DNA of 49,351 bases from Acidobacteriota bacterium (GCA_020850715.1 JADZED010000061.1:1-49351); one strand, 5' to 3'; numbered from the stretch's first letter, positions 1-9,146 are shown. Made by a program: numbers and translations. The notes: generated by a model from the sequence alone, not told the origin.

Positions 1-126
1 GGGGGCCATGGTTTTGAAAAACCCGGCCGCCCAGGGGGCGCAAGGTTTTGAAAAACCTCAGGTCAGAGGGGGCAATGGTTTTGAAAAACTTGCTGAAATG
101 GGGTGCCTAGCTTCTGAAAACTGACA
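1..126 (-). mobile_element. Probable end of an IS21-family-like insertion sequence
   Basis: Three near-identical copies of GGTTTTGAAAAACC begin at 10, 44 and 77, and a weaker copy begins at 110, so the period is 33-34 bp. Each core is an inverted repeat, GGTTTT and AAAACC around a 2-bp centre. Read on the minus strand the segment would begin TGTCAG at 126. IS21-family elements usually end in 5'-TG/CA and carry several subterminal transposase-binding repeats, which fits. No istA or istB gene is inside the window, so the body would lie to the left. The IS assignment is inferred from end architecture; the repeats themselves are directly visible. Confidence 0.5.
10..122. repeat. 33-34 bp tandem repeat with GGTTTT/AAAACC palindromic core
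   Basis: Copy starts are 10, 44, 77 and 110, with spacings of 34, 33 and 33 bp. The first three share the core GGTTTTGAAAAAC and the last is degenerate (GCTTCTGAAAACT). The spacers are G/C-rich and share GGGGGC-like runs. The roughly three-helical-turn spacing would put the cores on about the same DNA face, as expected for protein-binding sites. Confidence 0.8.
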
Positions 127-133
127 GGCAGGC

Positions 134-2890
134 GTGTTCCTCTGCACGGCGTTCACCTTCTATCTCGGCACCGCCCCCGCACGCGCTCAAACGACACAGA
201 TACAAGGCGCGATCACCGATGAAACCGGCGGTGTGCTCCCGGGTGTGAACGTCACGCTGACGCACACGGAAACCGGCACCTCGCGCGTTGTGGTCACTGA
301 TACGCGAGGCCATTACCTTTTCGGAGGCATTCGCGTCGGGGCGTACGAGATGCTGACCGAATTGTCAGGCTTCGTGTCGCAGAAACGCGGCATCACGGTG
401 CTGCTGGGACAGTCGGCGACTGTCGATCTCGTGATGACAGTCGCGACTCTGGAGCAGAACATCACAGTCGTCGGAGAGACGCCGCTCGTGGACATTACAC
501 AGTCCGACATCGCGTCGAACCTGGACATGCTGCAGGTCAAGGAACTGCCGGTGATGGGACGCGACTGGCTGAATCTCACCGTTGTGGCGCCAGGCGTCCG
601 CAGCAGCTCGGAAGGCGCGCCCACGATGGCGGCGCAGGGATCGATGAGAACGAAAGTGAATGTCGACGGTCTCCAGGTGAACAACGCCACGAACTTCGGC
701 AACTTGAATCTGGAGCTCAGCCAGGAAGCGGTCCGCGAGGTGCAGGTCTTGACGAACCGTTTCAGCGCGGAATACGCGAGGGCCGCCGGCGGTGTGGTGA
801 ACGCCGTGACGAAATCCGGCACCAACACGTTCGCCGGCTCCTTCTACAGTTTCTTCCGCAACGACAAGTTCAACGCGAAGGACTTCTTCACAAATCAGGT
901 CGAGCCCTTCAGCGACAAGCAGATCGGCATGACGTTCGGCGGGCCCATCGTGAAGGATCGGCTGCACTTCTTCGGCAATTGGGAAATGCAGCGGCGGCCG
1001 CAGACGCAGACCACCAATACGAGCATCCCGGCCATCGACACGACGTATCCGATCGATCGGACCAAAGATCTGGCCGTCGTGCGCGTCGATCTGCAGATGA
1101 CGCCCACCCATCGCATGGGCGTGCGGTACGCGTATAGCAACGTCGAGCAGCTCAACGTGTCCGTCCGCGATCACATGAGCAACGGATGGCGTTATCCCGA
1201 AGTCGGTCACAGCATCGTGCTGAGCAGCACGGCGGTGCCGACCGACACGATGCTGAACGAATTCAGAGCCCAGTTCCTCAATTGGGTGGCCATCCGCTAT
1301 CCGAACGCGCCGTTCCCGCTCCTGAACTTTCCGGGTGCGGATCTCGGAGCCCTCAATAACTCGCTGTCGGACAAGTACGAGCGGCACCTACAGATTCACA
1401 ACGATTTCTCTTGGAATCGAGGAAATCACAACCTGAAACTGGGCGGCGAGTACTTCTTCGAGGGCATGAAGGGCAGAACGGGGCTGATCTTTTTCGGTGA
1501 TTACCTGGTCCCGACCAATCCCACGGACTGGGCGGCCGTCCGGAGTGTCGTCGAAGCTTCCGACCGAGCCGGGCTGCAGCGACTTGTCGATCTCGGCATC
1601 GTTCCGGCTCCGTCGCGGGCGATCTTCGCTATTGGCGATCCTAACTACGACACGCCCATCCACCTGCTTGGCGCCTACGTGCAGGACGATTGGAAGGTCG
1701 GATCGCGCCTCACGCTCAACCTCGGAGTGCGCTACGACGTGGAGATCGGAAACTGGATGGACATGACCACGCGCTACACCGAGTCCTACGGCAAGCCCCA
1801 GCAGGACAACAACAACTTCGCGCCGCGACTCGGATTCGCCTACGACATCAACGGGAAGCAGCAGACGGTCATCCGCGGCGGCGCCGGGCGCTATTACGAC
1901 CAGATCCATCAGAATATCGTCTTCGCGCACGCCGTGCAGAACGGCGATACCTACGCGCTCGTGAACGTGCTCTACAACCGCGCGCCCGACTTCATGGTCG
2001 ATCCCATCAAGGGCATTACGCTCGAATCGGTGATCGCAGGCGCGCCATCGGACATCCGACCCGTCAGCAAGGACGTCAGAGTTCCGTACTCCGATCAGTA
2101 CTCCATCGGCCTGGCGCATCAGTTGACCAGCACGCTGGCGATTCAGGCCGACTACATCCATACGGTCGGCAAGGGCGAAATGTACTCGCGGAATGCGAAT
2201 GTGTTCACCGATCCGGTCACCGGCGAGCCAAAGCCCGTGGCCACCTTCGGCCGTCCCGACCCGCGGTACGGTGCCATCCGACTCGTCGAGGGCGACGGTC
2301 GCTCGCGTTACGAAGGCCTGCAGATGGGTCTGACCAAGCGTTTCAGCGATCGATTTCAAGTCGGCGGCTCGTACACGCTGTCGTGGGCCTATGCGGATCA
2401 GGGCCAGACGCACATCTACAACACGCCAGAGCCGACGCGGCCGATCTCCGAGTTGTTCGGTCCGAGCGAGCGGGACCAACGGCATCGTTTCGTCGCGAAC
2501 GGCTCGGTGCAGATGCCGTTCGATGTGACGGTGAGCGGCGTCTTCTATGCGGCGTCCGGGCAGCGGTACGCGACCCTCGCGGGCCGCGATGTGAACAGAG
2601 ATCTCGATAACAACGATCTGGCACGCTATCCGGACGGAACGAAATGGCCGCGAGTCGGTGGCATCGGCGATCCTGCCTACCGACTCGACGGAAGGGTCTC
2701 GAAGCAGTTCGTACTCCACGGCTCCGTGTCGGCAGAGATCATGGTCGAGGCGTTCAACGTGTTCAATCACAGGAACTACGCCACCTACAACGGCAACCAG
2801 AGCTCGGCGGCCTTCCTGACGCCGAACCGCTCCGACGACCTGAATTTTCAGCCGCGCCAGGGCCAGATTGCGTTTCGCCTGACGTTCTGA
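134..2890 (+). CDS. TonB-dependent receptor, Oar-like, with carboxypeptidase-regulatory N-terminal domain
   Basis: This is an outer-membrane beta-barrel importer for large or scarce substrates, energised by TonB. After a signal-like segment ending APARAQ (about residue 19) comes a carboxypeptidase-regulatory beta-sandwich (about 20-100, with ITDETGGVLPGVNVTL). A plug domain follows (about 125-230, with AGGVVNAVTKSGTN), then a long barrel ending in a terminal Phe (FRLTF), as outer-membrane barrels do. Its 918 residues are typical of Oar-like receptors. The only available start is GTG at 134, because an in-frame TGA lies at 122-124. The encoded n-region has no Met-Lys/Arg start, so the native 5' end was probably removed by the element at 1-126. 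The hydrolase gene follows 28 bp downstream, suggesting a transport and hydrolysis pair. The substrate is unknown. Confidence 0.9.
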   Translation: MFLCTAFTFYLGTAPARAQTTQIQGAITDETGGVLPGVNVTLTHTETGTSRVVVTDTRGHYLFGGIRVGAYEMLTELSGFVSQKRGITVLLGQSATVDLVMTVATLEQNITVVGETPLVDITQSDIASNLDMLQVKELPVMGRDWLNLTVVAPGVRSSSEGAPTMAAQGSMRTKVNVDGLQVNNATNFGNLNLELSQEAVREVQVLTNRFSAEYARAAGGVVNAVTKSGTNTFAGSFYSFFRNDKFNAKDFFTNQVEPFSDKQIGMTFGGPIVKDRLHFFGNWEMQRRPQTQTTNTSIPAIDTTYPIDRTKDLAVVRVDLQMTPTHRMGVRYAYSNVEQLNVSVRDHMSNGWRYPEVGHSIVLSSTAVPTDTMLNEFRAQFLNWVAIRYPNAPFPLLNFPGADLGALNNSLSDKYERHLQIHNDFSWNRGNHNLKLGGEYFFEGMKGRTGLIFFGDYLVPTNPTDWAAVRSVVEASDRAGLQRLVDLGIVPAPSRAIFAIGDPNYDTPIHLLGAYVQDDWKVGSRLTLNLGVRYDVEIGNWMDMTTRYTESYGKPQQDNNNFAPRLGFAYDINGKQQTVIRGGAGRYYDQIHQNIVFAHAVQNGDTYALVNVLYNRAPDFMVDPIKGITLESVIAGAPSDIRPVSKDVRVPYSDQYSIGLAHQLTSTLAIQADYIHTVGKGEMYSRNANVFTDPVTGEPKPVATFGRPDPRYGAIRLVEGDGRSRYEGLQMGLTKRFSDRFQVGGSYTLSWAYADQGQTHIYNTPEPTRPISELFGPSERDQRHRFVANGSVQMPFDVTVSGVFYAASGQRYATLAGRDVNRDLDNNDLARYPDGTKWPRVGGIGDPAYRLDGRVSKQFVLHGSVSAEIMVEAFNVFNHRNYATYNGNQSSAAFLTPNRSDDLNFQPRQGQIAFRLTF

Positions 2891-2918
2891 ACGCCAGACT
2901 GTGCCGAAGGAGCCGAGG

Positions 2919-4940
2919 ATGAAATCGCAATCATCGGTCGCGCAGCGCCGTCGTGCCTGGCGCCTGTCCGTAATCATCGCGAGCGTCATGGGCCTGTCCG
3001 TCGGAGCGGCGCAGGCCGAAGTCATTCGAATGCAGGTGGTGAAAGTCGAATCGCCGACATTCGACGGACGCGTCTTCGGCACCGTCGGCCGGTATGAAAA
3101 AGTCATCGCGCGGGCGACGATGGCGGTGAATCCGGCGGACCCCCATAACACGATCGTCGTGGACATCAGCTTGGCGCCGCGCAACGCCGAGGGCCGCGTC
3201 GAATTCGCCACCGACGTCGTGATTCTCCGGCCAGTGGATCTGTCCAAGGCCAACAAGCGGATCTTCTTCACCGTGATCAACCGCGGGAACAACAACAGCT
3301 TGCCGCTGTTCAACGACGTCCTGGGCGGCTCCGAGAACAATCCCACGGCCGCCGAAGACGCCGGCAACGGATACCTGATGCGCGAGGGATACACGCTCGT
3401 GTGGTCCGGCTGGCAGGGGGACGTTCTTCCGGGCGACGGCCGGATCAAACTGGACGTGCCGATGCTCAACAATGTGACCGGCATCGATCGCATGGAGTTC
3501 ATCTTCAACCACACGAACAATCCGGCCGAGGGGACGCTGTTGTACCCGGCGGCCGACCTCGATCCGGCGAAGGCGACGCTGACGGTGCGGCAGAAGCCGA
3601 ACGATCCGCGCACGACGCCGGCGGGGCTGTCGTTCAGCTTCAAGTCGCCGACAACCGTTGTTATCAACCGCCCGCCAGGCTTCGATGGAGGCGCGATCTA
3701 CGAGCTGATTTACCAGGCACGCGAACCGAAGGTGATGGGCCTCGGCTTCGCCGCCACGCGGGACATCATTTCGTTCCTCCGGCGGGAGAAGGCCGACCGC
3801 GCCGGCAATCCCAATCCGCTCGCGCTCAACGGCGTGCCGATCATCGAGCGCGCGTACGCATTCGGCCGGTCGCAGAGTGGCCGCTTCTTGCGCGATTTTC
3901 TGTATCAGGGGTTCGACGAGGACGAGAAGGGGCGCATCGTGTTCGACGGTCTGATGCCGCACATCGCCGGCTCGCGCAAGATGTTCACCAACTTCCGCTT
4001 CGCGAAGCCCGGTGTGTTTTCCAAGCAGCACGAAGAGCACCTTACGCCAGGCGATCAGTTTCCGTTCACCTACGGCATCCTGACCGATCCGGTCACCGGC
4101 AAGCGCGACGGCATCCTCGCGAGATGTCTCGCCACGAACAATTGCCCGAAGGTCATTCAGACCGACACGGCCAGCGAGTACTACCAGGCGCGCGCGTCGC
4201 TGGTGGTGACCGACACGCAGGGGCAGGACCTCGTGCTGCCGGACAACGTCCGCGTGTTCGCGTTGTCGAGCACACCGCACGGCAGCCAGAACACGGCGGT
4301 CGGTACCCCGCAGATGCTGCCGAGCTGTCAGTTCGTCAGCAACCCGCTGCACAATGGCGCGCCGATGCGCGCGCTGTTGAAGGCGCTCGATCGCTGGGTG
4401 AGCACGGGCGTCGCGCCGCCGGCGAGCCGGTATCCCAAACGGTCCGACGGGACGCTGGTGCCGCCCGAGCCCGCCAGCACCGGGTTCCCCTCGATTCCGG
4501 GCGTTGCGGCGAAGGGGCTCGTGAATCCGATTCGCGCCACTGACTACGACACGCAGCCGCCGCGCGAGGGCGGCAGCTATCCGGTGCTCGTCGCGAAAGT
4601 GGACGCGGACGGCAACGACCTCGGGGGGCTGAGGCTTCCATGGGTGGACGCACCGCTCGCCACGTATGTCGGATGGAACCTGCGGCGCGCCGGGTTTGCC
4701 GAAGGAGAGTTGTGCGAACTGAACGGATCCACGTTTCCGCTGGCCGCAACGAAGGCCGAGCGGCTCGAGAACAACGATCCGCGCCTGTCTTTGGAAGAGC
4801 GTTATCCCACGCCCGAGAGCTACATTGACCAGATCAGGCAGTCGGTGGATCGTCTGGTGCGTGACGGGTTGATGCTGCCTGAGGACGGCCAGTGGTATGT
4901 CGAACGCGCGAAGCAGGTGAAGGTCGGCAGCCAAGATTAG
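2919..4940 (+). CDS. Secreted alpha/beta hydrolase domain protein (Abhydrolase_10-type)
   Basis: Predicted exported hydrolase of 673 residues. I start it at ATG 2919 because GAAGGAG (2906-2912) lies 6 nt upstream; a GTG at 2901 would include the ribosome site. The N-terminus has a basic stretch (QRRRAWR), a hydrophobic core and an AQA cleavage-like site, i.e. a Sec signal peptide. The nucleophile-elbow motif GRSQSG is at about 316-321 with Ser318 as the likely nucleophile. The long N-terminal beta-rich half and the C-terminal YPTPESYIDQI region match a large uncharacterised alpha/beta hydrolase family often encoded beside transporters. The gene is 28 bp behind the TonB receptor, so co-transcription is likely. 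The reaction is probably ester or lactone hydrolysis; the substrate is unknown. Confidence 0.8.
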   Translation: MKSQSSVAQRRRAWRLSVIIASVMGLSVGAAQAEVIRMQVVKVESPTFDGRVFGTVGRYEKVIARATMAVNPADPHNTIVVDISLAPRNAEGRVEFATDVVILRPVDLSKANKRIFFTVINRGNNNSLPLFNDVLGGSENNPTAAEDAGNGYLMREGYTLVWSGWQGDVLPGDGRIKLDVPMLNNVTGIDRMEFIFNHTNNPAEGTLLYPAADLDPAKATLTVRQKPNDPRTTPAGLSFSFKSPTTVVINRPPGFDGGAIYELIYQAREPKVMGLGFAATRDIISFLRREKADRAGNPNPLALNGVPIIERAYAFGRSQSGRFLRDFLYQGFDEDEKGRIVFDGLMPHIAGSRKMFTNFRFAKPGVFSKQHEEHLTPGDQFPFTYGILTDPVTGKRDGILARCLATNNCPKVIQTDTASEYYQARASLVVTDTQGQDLVLPDNVRVFALSSTPHGSQNTAVGTPQMLPSCQFVSNPLHNGAPMRALLKALDRWVSTGVAPPASRYPKRSDGTLVPPEPASTGFPSIPGVAAKGLVNPIRATDYDTQPPREGGSYPVLVAKVDADGNDLGGLRLPWVDAPLATYVGWNLRRAGFAEGELCELNGSTFPLAATKAERLENNDPRLSLEERYPTPESYIDQIRQSVDRLVRDGLMLPEDGQWYVERAKQVKVGSQD

Positions 4941-5212
4941 CGTACCGAATCGATCAAGTCGTCCAGCCGTGCAGTGCTGTCGGCCCCGGGTGGGCTCCTC
5001 GGCGCCCGCTGTCCGCGCTGTCCGCCGACCCAAGAGGCGTTGGTCTTCACCCCGGCGGAGTGCCGCACATCCAGCGCGGCAGTTGCGGCGGCGCCTCCAC
5101 CTCTTCGAGCCTTTCCGAAAACGCCCGGCAACTGCTCGGCACGGCGGCCCAGGTCGCCCCGACCGCCGCGAAACGCGCCGACGCCTGGTAACCCGGCCGA
5201 TATCGAGCCGAG

Positions 5213-5218
5213 TAGAAT
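5213..5218 (+). promoter_or_regulatory. Candidate -10 element (TAGAAT) for the TIM-barrel gene
   Basis: TAGAAT matches the bacterial -10 consensus at five of six positions and lies 14 bp before the GTG at 5233, which would give a leader of only about 8 nt. A GAGGT at 5221 could still serve as a ribosome site. No convincing -35 was seen. The rest of the 292-bp gap 4941-5232 holds no gene that I can support. Confidence 0.35.
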
Positions 5219-5232
5219 TGAGGTCCCGGCTC

Positions 5233-6102
5233 GTGGCGAAACGTCCCTTCGGCGTGTCGACGCATCTCTACCGCCAGAGGCCGCTGAGCCGCGCGCACCT
5301 GCTGGAGATCGCGGCGCACGGGTTCGAGACCGTCGAGCTGTTCGCGACGCGGACGCACTTCGATTTCCACAGCGCCGCCGCCATCGGCGACCTGCAGCAG
5401 TGGCTGGGCGAGGCCGGGCTCTCGCTCCATGCGATCCACGCGCCGGTGGGCGAGGGCAATCGTGCCGGGGGCTGGACGGGCGCGCTGTCGCTGGCCAGCG
5501 CGGATCCCGCCGCGCGCGCCCGCGCGCTCGGCGAGGCCGAGCAGGCGCTCTACATCGCGCGCCGGATTCCGGCCTCCGTCTTCGTCGCGCACATCGGCCT
5601 GCCGCGGTGGCAGCGCCCCTCGCCGGCCGGCCCCACCGAAACGAGGGCTGCGGATACGCGCGACGGCGCGCGCCGCAGCGTGGAGGCGCTGGCCGGCGTC
5701 GCGGCGCCGTTGGGCGTCCGCGTGGCGGTCGAAGTGATCCAGAACGAGCTGTCGCGCGCCGGCTCGCTCGCGCACTTCATCGAGGCGGATCTGGAGCAGG
5801 ACGGCGTCGGGATCTGCCTCGACTTCGGGCACGCGCACCTGGACGGCGATCTGAACGACGCCATCGAGATCGTGTCGGAGCACCTGGCGGCCGTGCACGT
5901 GCACGACAACCGGGGACACGCCGACGATCATCTGCTGCCCTTCGAAGGAACCATCGACTGGCCGGCGGCGCTGACCGGCATCCAGAAAGTCGGCTACGAG
6001 GGTCCGCTGATGCTCGAGATCGAGGGCCGCGGGCCGTCGAAACAGACGCTGCAGCACGCGAAGCGGGCGCGCAAGCGGATGGAACGGCTGTTGGCCCATT
6101 GA
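5233..6102 (+). CDS. Sugar phosphate isomerase/epimerase-like TIM-barrel protein
   Basis: This 289-residue protein resembles the xylose-isomerase-like/AP-endonuclease-2 superfamily, whose members are metal-dependent isomerases, epimerases or endonucleases. Supporting motifs are VSTHLY near the start, ELFATRTHFDF, LHAIHAPVG (about 60), VAVEVIQNEL (about 160), ICLDFGHAHLDGD (about 195) and AAVHVHDNRG, with His, Asp and Glu residues at typical metal-ligand positions. The start is GTG 5233 (MAKRPFGVS); the upstream in-frame extension is low-complexity and lacks family similarity. asnS converges from the other side, 53 bp beyond its stop. The family call is good; the substrate cannot be told from sequence. 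Confidence 0.8.
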   Translation: MAKRPFGVSTHLYRQRPLSRAHLLEIAAHGFETVELFATRTHFDFHSAAAIGDLQQWLGEAGLSLHAIHAPVGEGNRAGGWTGALSLASADPAARARALGEAEQALYIARRIPASVFVAHIGLPRWQRPSPAGPTETRAADTRDGARRSVEALAGVAAPLGVRVAVEVIQNELSRAGSLAHFIEADLEQDGVGICLDFGHAHLDGDLNDAIEIVSEHLAAVHVHDNRGHADDHLLPFEGTIDWPAALTGIQKVGYEGPLMLEIEGRGPSKQTLQHAKRARKRMERLLAH

Positions 6103-6155
6103 TGCGGCGGCCTGCGCGACGTGGGTCACGGCCCGCCGTCGGCTGCCAGGCCAGA

Positions 6156-7574
6156 TCAGAACGACGCGTTGCCCGGCGTCCGCGGGAACGGAATGACGTC
6201 GCGGATGTTCGCCATGCCGGTCGCGTAGACGATCGTCCGCTCGAGACCGAGACCGAATCCGGCGTGCGGCACGGTGCCGTAGCGCCGCAGGTCGCGGTAC
6301 CACCAGTAGCGGCGGGCATCGAGGTTCATCTCGGCGAGCCGCCGGTCGAGGCAGTCGAGCCGCTCCTCGCGTTGCGAGCCGCCGATGATCTCGCCGATGC
6401 CGGGCGCGAGCACGTCCATCGCCGCGACCGTCCTCCCGTCGTCGTTCATGCGCATGTAGAAGGCCTTGATGTCCTTCGGGTAGTTCATGACGACGACGGG
6501 CGCCTTGACGTGCTCCTCGGTGAGCCAGCGTTCGTGCTCGGACTGCAGGTCGATCCCCCATCGGACCGGGAACTCGAACCGCTTTCCGCTCTTCTCGAGG
6601 GCCGCAATCGCATCCGCGTACTGCATGCGTTCGAAGGAGGACGAGACGAAGTGCTCGAGGCGCGCGATGCACGTCCGGTCGATGCGGTCGGCGAAGAAGC
6701 GGAGATCGTCGGCGCGCTCGGTCAGGAGCGCCGTGAAGATGTACTTGAGGAACGACTCGGCGAGATCCGCGTCGTCGGACAGATCCGCAAACGCGAGCTC
6801 CGGTTCGACCATCCAGAACTCGGCGAGATGCCGGCTCGTGTTGCTGTTCTCGGCGCGGAACGTGGGGCCGAACGTGTAGACCTTCGAGAGCGCGCAGCAG
6901 TAGGCCTCGACGTTCAGCTGGCCGCTCACCGTGAGAAACGTCTCGCGGCCGAAGAAGTCCCGGGTGAAGTCGGTCCGGCCGCCGGGCACCTGGGGGATCT
7001 GCCCGCGGTTGGCGAGGTCGAGCGTGCTGACGCGGAACATCTCGCCGGCGCCTTCGGCGTCGCTGGCGGTGATGATGGGCGTGTGCACCCACAGGAATCC
7101 GCGCTCGTGGTGGAAGCGATGGATCGCCAGGCTCAGCGCATGCCGCACGCGCGCGACGGCGCCCATCGTGTTCGTGCGCGGCCGGAGGTGCGCCACCTCG
7201 CGCAGGTATTCGAACGACGTCTGCTTCGGCTGGATCGGATAGGTGTCCGGATCGTCGACCCATCCAACGACCGCGACCGCGCCGGCCTGAAGCTCCACGG
7301 CCTGCCCCTGGCCTCGGCTGGCCGCGAGCGTACCGGTCACCACAACGGAACAGCCCGCGGTCACCCTCCTGACCTCGTGTTCGTAATTGGGCAGGGCCGC
7401 CGGCGCGACGACCTGCAGCGCGTCGAAGCAGGAGCCGTCGTGCAAGTGGATGAACGACAGACCGGCCTTGGAGTCCCTGCGGGTCCGCACCCATCCGCAC
7501 ACCGTCACCGCGGTGCCGATCGGCAAGGTGCCGTCCAGAATCGACGCGACGTCGACGCGGTCGGTGGCAGCCAT
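6156..7574 (-). CDS. asnS: Asparagine--tRNA ligase
   Basis: Charges tRNA-Asn with asparagine in the cytoplasm. The 472-residue protein has an N-terminal OB-fold anticodon-binding domain (about 10-115, with [23 protein letters not shown]) and a class II aminoacyl-tRNA synthetase core. The core shows motif 2-type sequence [21 protein letters not shown] and the motif 3-type [12 protein letters not shown] near the C-terminus. The histidine- and glycine-rich regions and the length fit AsnRS rather than AspRS, which would carry a larger insertion domain. It starts with ATG at 7574, 35 bp from the divergent rimO. A CATAAT hexamer 9 nt before the start suggests a very short or absent leader. Confidence 0.93.
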   Translation of the reverse strand: MAATDRVDVASILDGTLPIGTAVTVCGWVRTRRDSKAGLSFIHLHDGSCFDALQVVAPAALPNYEHEVRRVTAGCSVVVTGTLAASRGQGQAVELQAGAVAVVGWVDDPDTYPIQPKQTSFEYLREVAHLRPRTNTMGAVARVRHALSLAIHRFHHERGFLWVHTPIITASDAEGAGEMFRVSTLDLANRGQIPQVPGGRTDFTRDFFGRETFLTVSGQLNVEAYCCALSKVYTFGPTFRAENSNTSRHLAEFWMVEPELAFADLSDDADLAESFLKYIFTALLTERADDLRFFADRIDRTCIARLEHFVSSSFERMQYADAIAALEKSGKRFEFPVRWGIDLQSEHERWLTEEHVKAPVVVMNYPKDIKAFYMRMNDDGRTVAAMDVLAPGIGEIIGGSQREERLDCLDRRLAEMNLDARRYWWYRDLRRYGTVPHAGFGLGLERTIVYATGMANIRDVIPFPRTPGNASF

Positions 7575-7583
7575 GGTCGTTCG

Positions 7584-7602
7584 ATTATGCGTCGAGTATC
7601 CT
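7584..7602. promoter_or_regulatory. Divergent -10-like elements between asnS and rimO
   Basis: The whole intergenic region is 35 bp. On the minus strand CATAAT (7589-7584) lies 9 nt before the asnS ATG. On the plus strand TATCCT (7597-7602) lies 7 nt before the rimO GTG. No Shine-Dalgarno sequence precedes either start. With initiation about 7 nt after each -10, both mRNAs would start at or within a few nucleotides of the start codon. The positions are visible; leaderlessness is inferred. Confidence 0.4.
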
Positions 7603-7609
7603 TGAATCC

Positions 7610-9025
7610 GTGAAGGTTGGCCTCATCTCCCTCGGCTGCCCCAAGAACCTCGTCGATTCCGAGGTGATGCTGGGGCTGGCGCAGAACGCCGGGTACGAAC
7701 TGACCAGCGACGCGGCCGGCGCCGACGTGCTGGTGATCAATACCTGCGCCTTCATCGACGCGGCCAAGCAGGAATCGGTCGACACGATTCTGGAGATGGC
7801 GGGGCACAAGACCGACGGCGCCTGCCGCCGCCTGATCGTGACCGGCTGCCTGGCCGAGCGGTATCGCGACGAGCTCAGGGCGCAGATACCAGAGATCGAC
7901 GTCGTCCTCGGAACGGGTGAAGTGCCCGAGATCGTGAATGCCCTCGGCGCGGTGGCGCCGGGCACGGCGCCGCTCGCCTTCCACCGGGCTCCCGGCGCCC
8001 TGGCACCGTGGCACCCGCCCTCCGCGGCACCCGGCACCCCGGCACCACCGGCCCCGGCGCCCCGCACCGGTCCGTCGTATCTCTACGACGCGGACACGCC
8101 GCGGCTGCTGGCCACACCGAAGCACTATGCCTACGTGAAGATCGCCGAGGGCTGCGACTACAAGTGCGCCTTCTGCATCATCCCCCGCCTGCGCGGCCGC
8201 TATCGGAGCCGCCCCGCCGACTCGATCGTGCGGGAAGCGCGCGCGCTGGCGGCGCGCGGCGTCAGGGAGCTGCTGCTCGTGTCGCAGGATACGACTTTCT
8301 ACGGCATCGACCGGGGCCAGCGCGGCGCGCTCGCGGGCTTGCTGCGCGAGCTGAACAGGATCGCCGGCCTTGCCTGGATCCGGCTGCTGTACCTCTACCC
8401 GACGACGATCGACGACGACACCCTGGCGGCGATCGCGGAGTGCGAGAAGGTCTGCAAGTACATCGACCTGCCGCTGCAGCACGCCTCGAATCCCGTGCTG
8501 CAGCGCATGAAGCGGCCGGGGTCGCGGGACAAGTACGACGCGCTGCTCGCGAGGATCCGCGGGGCGATTCCCGGCGTCGCCCTCCGCACCACCTTCATCG
8601 TCGGGTTTCCCGGCGAGACCGAGGCGGATGTCGACGAGCTCTGTGCGTTCATCGGGGCCAACCGGTTCGATCACGTCGGCGTGTTCGGCTACTCCCACGA
8701 GGAGGGGACGTCGGCGCATGCGTTCGACGACGACGTCCCGGCGCGGGTCAAACGGGCGCGGCGCGATCGCGTGATGCGGCTGCAGGCGAGGCTGGTCGAG
8801 GAAGCCCAGGCGCGGCGGATCGGCGGGCGCGCCCGCATCCTGGTCGACGGACCGTCGAGCGAGCACGAGCTGGTGCTGCGCGGGCGCCTGGCGACCCAGG
8901 CACCCGACATCGACGGCGCCGTCTACCTGACCGAGTGCGACGCCTCGGCCTTTCGCGCCGGCGATCTGGTCGAGGTTGAAATCGTCGCGGCCAGCGGGCA
9001 CGATCTGATGGTACGCCCCGTGTAA
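7610..9025 (+). CDS. rimO: Ribosomal protein S12 methylthiotransferase RimO
   Basis: Radical-SAM methylthiotransferase that modifies the conserved Asp of ribosomal protein S12. The N-terminal cluster domain begins [14 protein letters not shown], with further cysteines in INTCAF and VTGCLAERY. The radical-SAM core carries the CxxxCxxC motif at Cys182, Cys186 and Cys189, followed by [14 protein letters not shown]-terminal TRAM domain ends the 471-residue protein. Between the cluster and SAM domains (about 125-165) is an extra Ala/Pro/Gly-rich linker encoded by GGCACC-repeat DNA. The start is GTG 7610, directly at the family N-terminus. There is no ribosome site; a -10-like hexamer lies 7 nt upstream. 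Confidence 0.93.
   Translation: MKVGLISLGCPKNLVDSEVMLGLAQNAGYELTSDAAGADVLVINTCAFIDAAKQESVDTILEMAGHKTDGACRRLIVTGCLAERYRDELRAQIPEIDVVLGTGEVPEIVNALGAVAPGTAPLAFHRAPGALAPWHPPSAAPGTPAPPAPAPRTGPSYLYDADTPRLLATPKHYAYVKIAEGCDYKCAFCIIPRLRGRYRSRPADSIVREARALAARGVRELLLVSQDTTFYGIDRGQRGALAGLLRELNRIAGLAWIRLLYLYPTTIDDDTLAAIAECEKVCKYIDLPLQHASNPVLQRMKRPGSRDKYDALLARIRGAIPGVALRTTFIVGFPGETEADVDELCAFIGANRFDHVGVFGYSHEEGTSAHAFDDDVPARVKRARRDRVMRLQARLVEEAQARRIGGRARILVDGPSSEHELVLRGRLATQAPDIDGAVYLTECDASAFRAGDLVEVEIVAASGHDLMVRPV
8002..8046. repeat. GGCACC short repeats inside rimO
   Basis: Five copies of GGCACC start at 8002, 8010, 8026, 8033 and 8041. They encode the Pro/Ala-rich linker of RimO. Such a repeat can expand or contract in the flexible linker without harming the enzyme. 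Confidence 0.7.
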
Positions 9026-9123
9026 CCGGTCTACGCCCGATCGTGGCGCCGGTCCGCGGCGCCCGGACCCGCAACCCGAGCACTGTGATATAGTTCTGGA
9101 TTCGGAGCCTGGCTGTAGGACCC

Positions 9124-9146
9124 GAGTGGGCGCGTGCCCACTTTTT
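9124..9146 (+). terminator. Terminator-like hairpin in the rimP leader (possible attenuator)
   Basis: GTGGGC (9126-9131) and GCCCAC (9136-9141) form a perfect 6-bp stem with a GCGT tetraloop, extendable by A-U and G-U pairs, followed by TTTTT (9142-9146). It is the form of an intrinsic terminator but lies about 65 bp upstream of rimP and about 100 bp past rimO. It could end rimO transcription or attenuate the operon. Conserved terminators in rimP leaders are known from Proteobacteria, where they are thought to regulate the nusA operon. A 16-nt perfect palindrome at 9164-9179 follows and might form an alternative structure. Confidence 0.6.

Noticed and set aside
8..124. Open frame MVLKNPAAQGAQ... 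through the left-edge repeats
   Set aside because: The first repeat is in a different phase from the others, there is no ribosome site, and the repeats make better sense as DNA-level sites of a mobile element.
1..126. CRISPR array
   Set aside because: Repeat cores are only 13-14 bp, spacers are about 20 bp and partly similar to each other, and no cas gene is present.
4937..5131. 64-codon minus-strand frame between the hydrolase and TIM-barrel genes
   Set aside because: Composition is low-complexity with no ribosome site or family motif, so I leave the gap unannotated.
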